From Actinomycetota bacterium (GTDB taxonomy: Bacteria; Actinomycetota; Actinomycetes; Streptosporangiales; Streptosporangiaceae): 9,868 nucleotides of DNA. The notes beneath the pieces are model-generated. The model made no database searches, was not told where the DNA came from, and saw only the letters and a program-made list of their open reading frames with translations. Below, piece by piece: positions 8,201-9,868 of this stretch. Position 1 is the first letter of the stretch, and every line of letters starts with the position of its first letter. The stretch covers positions 1 through 9,868 of the forward strand of contig PMST01000493.1 in NCBI GenBank assembly GCA_003168295.1, given 5' to 3'. Both the position numbers and the translations under genes were made by a program.

Positions 8201-8437
8201 GAGATCATCCGGCTCGTGCAGGACGCACGCAAGAACGACGGCCTTGACGTCACCGACCGGATCTCGCTGCGCTGGGCGGCGGACGACCCCGAGCTGGCCG
8301 CGGCGCTGACCGAGTACGCCGGGCTGATCGCTCGCGAGGTCCTGGCCGTCGACTATCAGCCCGGCGCACCCGGCCCTGACATGTTCGAGCATACCGATCG
8401 CGATCTCGGCGTGACGTTCTGGCTTCGGCGCGCCTGA
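5186..8437 (+). CDS. ileS: Isoleucyl-tRNA synthetase, type II (IleRS2)
   Basis: Charges tRNA-Ile with isoleucine in the cytoplasm; class I synthetase, 1083 residues, near the actinobacterial norm of about 1045. The Rossmann fold starts at about 55; the signature reads PPTANGMPGVHH, so the HXGH motif is in the swapped form G71-V72-H73-H74. The CP1 editing domain contains WTTTPWTL (249-256) and HLAPAFGADD (344-353). Cys pairs C198/C201, C416/C419 and C527/C530 could bind zinc. DVWYDSG is at 548-554 and the KMSKS loop reads KMSKH (623-627), typical of type II. The anticodon-binding region follows (NWYVRRSRRRFW), then a C-terminal domain with DYEVKPNFRSLGRRFG; no C-terminal type I zinc finger is seen. 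The GTG at 5186 is chosen for the GGAGG 10 nt upstream; GTG at 5195 or 5228 are alternatives, the last closer to where homology begins. It is convergent with, and overlapped by, the next gene. Confidence 0.96.
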   Translation: MLRVANRRFSYSEPVQGFEPLPAQVDLPALEREVLARWQAAAVFERSLKQTEGGPAWIFYEGPPTANGMPGVHHVEARTFKDLFPRFKTMQGFHVPRKGGWDCHGLPVEVAVEKELGFSGKRDIEAYGVAEFNARCRESVLRHVDAWLEMSRRMGYWADTEHAYRTMDASYIESVWWSLKVVYDAGLLVRDFRISPYCPRCGTPLSDAELGQPDVYQTVRDPAITVRFRLRTLPERAPAALEGADLLVWTTTPWTLVANTAVAVHPEAMYVLARRSRDGDRVVVADDLFARVLGDGWHVAARFSGKTLVGASYQRPFGLIEIPNAHVVVPGSFVTTEDGTGLVHLAPAFGADDMATSRAHGLPVVNPIRPDGRFEDDVPLVGGMFFKDADRRLIEDLDDRGLLFRSERHEHSYPHCWRCGTLLLYYALPSWFIKTTAIKDRLLEQNERTNWYPATVKQGRYGEWLRNNVDWALSRTRYWGTPLPLWVCAQSHVTCVGSLAELSELAGADLTGLDPHRPFVDGITFSCPSCDGVDGVDGLARRVPEVIDVWYDSGAMPFAQHGAPLRNAEEFSASYPAQFICEALDQTRGWFYSLMTVGTLVFGRSAYENVVCVGLLVDESGRKMSKHLGNVLEPLPLMEAHGADALRWFFAASGSPWGARRVGHDILAEIVRKILLTYWNTASFLVLYANAGGWTVSGLGPAPAVGQRPLIDRWILSELHAAVRDVTGSLEAFDTAAAGRRLAVLIDDLSNWYVRRSRRRFWDGPAAPDGAAAFATLYECVRSLTLLMAPITPFLTDYVWAVLRSSGDTPESVHLASWPVADPALIDPVLSAQMALTRRLVELGRSARSGASVRIRQPLSRALIGAPGFADLPDELAGQIAAELNVASLGVLGGSGGSSDPGELVDYEVKPNFRSLGRRFGRRTPAVAAGITAVPAAEIATAVLAGQTVAVPVPGPGEPEAAISADDVIVTQTPRAGWAVATDAGETVAIDTTVTAELRREGLAREIIRLVQDARKNDGLDVTDRISLRWAADDPELAAALTEYAGLIAREVLAVDYQPGAPGPDMFEHTDRDLGVTFWLRRA

Positions 8438-9566
8438 GGAGGTGGAGAGATAAATCCGGCTGTTTGTCTGGCTGATCGGGCAAGCAGGCCCGGCATGGGG
8501 TGCAGCCCGCCTCCCTGGCCGCGGCGAGAGTCATCGTCTCCAGGTCGCCCTCGCCCATGAAACGAATGAGAATGCAGCTCGCGTTGTGATACCTCGGGAC
8601 GCCGGGAACCACGGTCACGATCGTCTGGGAGTTCTTAGAGGTCTCGGGGCTACTGGGGGTCTCGGGGTCGGCGTTGGCGGCTGCCGGGGCGGCAGCGGTT
8701 GCCGGGGCGGTGCCGACGGCGACTGCTGGGGCGGCGGGCTCTGGGCTGGCCGGGATGGGGGCCGCGGCGGGCTGGGCCGTGTCCGGCGCGGTCTGGGCGG
8801 TGTCCCGCGCGGGCTTGGCCGTGTCCTCGGCCGGCTGCTGGGTTGCCGGCCGGGACTTGCCGGCCTGCAGGTCGGTTACGGGCCGAGAATCGGCTGCGGG
8901 CTGAAGATCCTGGCCTGACGGCTCGACCTCCGACAACTGCTGGTCCGTCGCGCCTGGCTGGTCCTGGGCGGTACTCGGGGTGGCGGCGGTGGCCTGCTCC
9001 TGCGCCACGGCGGACGCCTCGGCGGGCACTGGGGCTTTAGCGGGCGCAGGGGCCTCGGCGGGTACTGGGGCTTTAGCGGGCGGGGCCGGTGATGCTGCGG
9101 AAGGCGTGGCTGAGGCTGGAATCGAATCGTCGCGCCGTTCCCCGGCGCCGGGCGCCTGCTCCGCTGGCCGCACCGCGGGGAACATGCCCGTGGGGGGAAC
9201 CGCGCTTTCCCAGAGCGCCGCCTCGCTGGCCGCAGCGGGCTGACGGGCCGGGCCACCGGGTGCGGTGGCGGGCCACGGGTAGCCCTGGTGCTCAAGCTGG
9301 ACCTGCGGAGCCGGCGCTTGCGGAGCTGGTGCTTGCGGAGCCGGCACGGACACCGGCTCCCGCACGCCCGCCTCAGCCGCGGCCGCGGCCGCCTGCGGCT
9401 TAGCGAACAACTCACGCCACTTGACGGCCGCGCCTACACCCAGCGCCAGCAGTGCGACCCCACTGACGCCAATCGCCAGGTAGACGAGAAGCAGCTTGCT
9501 TGTGACCACACCGGCGACCAGCAGACCGACCGCCACGACAACGAGAAACGCACTGAAACGGATCAC
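8250..9566 (-). CDS. Uncharacterised membrane-anchored Ala/Pro-rich protein with C-terminal Cys/His zinc-like module
   Basis: I do not recognise a named function. The 438-residue frame starts with GTG at 9566, with GGGAG 7 nt upstream. Two hydrophobic segments (about 4-21 and 26-47) form a hairpin; R3 before it and KWRELFAK after it suggest that both termini are cytoplasmic. Residues 55-310 are a low-complexity Ala/Pro/Glu linker with internal repeats (APAPQ, KAPVPAEA). Residues 320-363 form a compact module, PRYHNASC....EAGCTPCRAC, with H327, C331, C355, C358 and C361. Its YHxxxC...PCxxC pattern resembles the Ada-type metal-binding domain. Beyond residue 376 the frame runs antisense through the 3' end of ileS, giving a tail where about a third of residues are Arg; this part may not be conserved. 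It lies 56 nt downstream of divIVA on the same strand and may be cotranscribed. N-terminal and zinc-module parts look real; role unknown. Confidence 0.75.
   Translation of the reverse strand: MIRFSAFLVVVAVGLLVAGVVTSKLLLVYLAIGVSGVALLALGVGAAVKWRELFAKPQAAAAAAEAGVREPVSVPAPQAPAPQAPAPQVQLEHQGYPWPATAPGGPARQPAAASEAALWESAVPPTGMFPAVRPAEQAPGAGERRDDSIPASATPSAASPAPPAKAPVPAEAPAPAKAPVPAEASAVAQEQATAATPSTAQDQPGATDQQLSEVEPSGQDLQPAADSRPVTDLQAGKSRPATQQPAEDTAKPARDTAQTAPDTAQPAAAPIPASPEPAAPAVAVGTAPATAAAPAAANADPETPSSPETSKNSQTIVTVVPGVPRYHNASCILIRFMGEGDLETMTLAAAREAGCTPCRACLPDQPDKQPDLSLHLLRRAEARTSRRDRDRYARTCQGRVRRADSRRPGPRERSARRTRSAPRPARGRPPPSAARSGR
9017..9082. repeat. Direct repeat inside the Ala/Pro-rich linker gene
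   Basis: Two 30-base copies (9017-9046 and 9053-9082) differ at one base and are spaced at a 36-bp period. They encode a 12-residue repeat around AKAPVPAEA in the linker of the membrane protein. The period keeps the frame, so the linker length can vary without disrupting the gene. Confidence 0.8.
9304..9348. repeat. 15-bp tandem repeat encoding APAPQ units
   Basis: Three imperfect copies of TGCGGAGCCGGCGCT (9304, 9319, 9334) encode consecutive APAPQ units just after the membrane hairpin. They are in frame and low complexity. Confidence 0.75.
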
Positions 9567-9600
9567 ATGCGTTCTCCCAGCGGTCCCTGCAGGTCCCTTT

Positions 9601-9638
9601 TGCCTACCGGTGCTCGCGATGCCTACCGGCGCTCGCGC
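9601..9638. repeat. 19-bp tandem duplication across the divIVA stop codon
   Basis: TGCCTACCGGTGCTCGCGA (9601-9619) is followed directly by a second copy at 9620-9638 with a mismatch at the eleventh base and at the last base. The distal copy contains the divIVA stop (CTA, 9623-9625); the proximal copy repeats the stop triplet in another frame, downstream of the gene. Confidence 0.75.
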
Positions 9639-9868
9639 GAGGGCGCTCCATCATTGGTACGGAAGCCCCCGGAATGCGGCACAACCTCGGGCACACCGTA
9701 CTGACTCGCGCCCTGACCGCCGTTACGCACGCCACTTTGAGCGAGCGCGGCCGACATCGGAGGCTGCGACCCCGACCCCACCGTGGGGAAGGTCCCGCTG
9801 TCGGTGACACCTGCTTCCAGGTCGCGTAGCTGGCCCTCAAGGTATGCCTTCAGCCTGCTGCGGTACTC
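9623..9868 (-). CDS. divIVA: DivIVA/Wag31 polar growth protein, C-terminal 81 residues
   Basis: Cell-pole coiled-coil protein that organises tip growth and peptidoglycan synthesis in actinomycetes. Only the C-terminus is in the window; the frame is open to the right edge and ends with TAG at 9625-9623. The first visible residues, EYRSRLKAYLEGQLRDLE, match the end of the conserved coiled coil (EYR-x-RL-x-YLE in Wag31/DivIVA). After it comes a Gly/Ser/Pro-rich, unstructured tail (about 60 residues) ending SRERR. The position beside ileS and upstream of the dksA-lspA-rluD block fits the actinobacterial arrangement. The call rests on this short motif plus gene order. Confidence 0.85.
   Translation of the reverse strand, partial: EYRSRLKAYLEGQLRDLEAGVTDSGTFPTVGSGSQPPMSAALAQSGVRNGGQGASQYGVPEVVPHSGGFRTNDGAPSRERR

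Noticed and set aside
7454..8392. A 312-codon minus-strand frame opposite the ileS 3' half
   Set aside because: The Arg/Gly/His-rich composition is typical of antisense shadows; ileS motifs cover the region.
9583..9598. GGTCCC-TGCA-GGTCCC as a possible terminator after divIVA
   Set aside because: The GGTCCC copies are a direct repeat, so they cannot pair as a hairpin; only the central 8-base palindrome is self-complementary.

Overview
The window is 9.9 kb of high-GC DNA typical of an actinomycete (Streptomyces/Streptosporangiales/Frankia-like breadth; I cannot fix the genus). Support comes from the strong G/C bias at third codon positions, GTG starts, a mycothiol-type maleylpyruvate isomerase homologue, an actinobacterial DnaE1 with a complete PHP metal site, a type II isoleucyl-tRNA synthetase, and the conserved actinobacterial order divIVA - ileS - dksA/traR - lspA - rluD - dnaE. 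It is a core-genome housekeeping region. I see no mobile element, CRISPR array, tRNA or rRNA gene.

Layout from left to right: (1) 1-2113, minus: the first 704 codons of dnaE, cut by the window edge. (2) 2114-2328: the only sizeable intergenic gap (215 nt), with a hairpin and an inverted repeat. (3) 2329-5136, minus: a tight cluster transcribed as dksA/traR -> lspA -> rluD -> maleylpyruvate-isomerase-like gene. lspA overlaps dksA, rluD overlaps lspA by an ATGA junction, and the isomerase gene follows rluD by 8 nt. (4) 5137-5185: a very short divergent intergenic region. A good promoter for the dksA cluster lies across the ileS ribosome-binding site and start. (5) 5186-8437, plus: ileS. (6) 8250-9566, minus: an uncharacterised membrane-anchored, Ala/Pro-rich protein with a C-terminal Cys/His metal-binding-like module; its frame runs 188 nt into the 3' end of ileS. 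(7) 9623-9868, minus: the last 81 codons of divIVA/wag31.

The genes serve growth functions: chromosome replication (DnaE), protein synthesis (IleRS), ribosomal RNA modification (RluD family), lipoprotein maturation (LspA), transcriptional control (DksA/TraR family) and polar growth (DivIVA). I found no new multi-gene system. The points most worth a second look are the swapped GXHH signature in IleRS (associated with mupirocin hyper-resistance), the lack of room for a T-box leader before ileS, the compact ileS/dksA divergent control region, and the unknown membrane/zinc-module gene that overlaps ileS.
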